Positions 32,230-32,323 of a stretch of DNA of 32,323 nt are shown here, piece by piece. The position numbers and the translations under genes were made by a program. The first letter of the stretch is position 1. Each line of letters begins with the position of its first letter. A model generated the notes under the pieces. It was not told where the DNA came from, made no database searches, and saw nothing but the letters and a program-made list of their open reading frames with translations. This DNA comes from Rhodocyclales bacterium (GTDB lineage Bacteria > Pseudomonadota > Gammaproteobacteria > Burkholderiales > Rhodocyclaceae), in the NCBI GenBank assembly GCA_016235745.1, contig JACRJA010000066.1, positions 1-32,323 of the forward strand, given 5' to 3'.

Positions 32230-32323
32230 AGTTGATTTGTTGAGAAAATCGTTAGTCTTCATTGGCTTATGCTTTCGTATTGTAAACTCATGAAAAATCC
32301 GGTCTACTCTCGTCTTTTGGACG
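32184..32323. mobile_element. start of an AT-rich insertion (unidentified IS)
   Basis: From about 32184, directly after the conserved GLPA codons of the aminotransferase, the composition falls from high GC to about 40% GC with a different texture. The junction reads GGCA then GGGCCTTTGCAC. An ATG at 32290 opens a frame (MKNPVYSRLLD) to the window end and may be the start of a transposase. The element family cannot be named from 140 bases. Assignment as an insertion sequence rests on interruption of a gene and composition. Confidence 0.6.

Noticed and set aside
30082-32262. 726-codon open frame opposite pckG and the aminotransferase
   Set aside because: Composition-driven antisense frame that crosses two genes and an insertion junction, with no recognisable motif.

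Overview
The window looks like part of a high-GC betaproteobacterial chromosome. The basis is the cysB / cysI-DUF934-cysHDN layout with an APS-type CysH, a GTP-dependent PEP carboxykinase, a fused MrpA/B-type antiporter operon and the base composition. A Rhodocyclales- or Hydrogenophilales-like relative is an inference, not a determination. Both ends lie in insertion-sequence or IS-like DNA (IS21 istB on the left, an AT-rich insertion inside an aminotransferase gene on the right), so the window may be a contig broken at repeats.

Left third (1-12.7 kb) is a decayed accessory region. In order it holds: the 3' end of an IS21 element; a phage holin tail cut by it, translationally coupled to a GH24 endolysin; a small winged-helix regulator; a type III restriction-modification pair (large mod and res) followed by a NurA-like nuclease gene cut off by an IS3-family element; a lone lower-GC gene of unknown function with its own promoter and a possible PD-(D/E)xK-like nuclease pattern; a deletion-fused excisionase/integrase scar; a higBA toxin-antitoxin pair whose promoter spacer is a perfect palindrome; and a degenerate tRNA/tmRNA-like 3' end followed by a strong terminator, probably the attachment-site scar of the integrated element.

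Right two thirds (12.95-32.2 kb) are core metabolism. There is a beta-hydroxyacid dehydrogenase and a YqiA-like esterase (overlapping), then an OsmC-like protein and a TRIC-type channel. The assimilatory sulfate module follows: cysB is divergent from cysI-DUF934-cysH-cysD-cysN, with a T-N11-A LysR box between them. CysDN makes APS, the [4Fe-4S] CysH reduces APS to sulfite, and CysI reduces sulfite to sulfide; no APS kinase is present. Convergent with it is a six-gene Mrp cation/proton antiporter operon (mrpA/B fusion, C, D, E, F, G), divergent from an iclR-family regulator. Then come a PbpG-like D,D-peptidase, GTP-dependent PEP carboxykinase, and a truncated aminotransferase.

A 144-bp element with inverted ends occurs twice (14967 and 22421). 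One copy sits in the mrpF-mrpG junction of an otherwise tightly packed operon and the other sits upstream of the TRIC gene. It looks like a non-autonomous (MITE/REP-like) mobile repeat. The most interesting accessory signals are the mod-res-nurA cassette with an apparently exchanged recognition domain, the unrecognised gene at 10.1 kb, the higBA promoter architecture and the 144-bp repeat.
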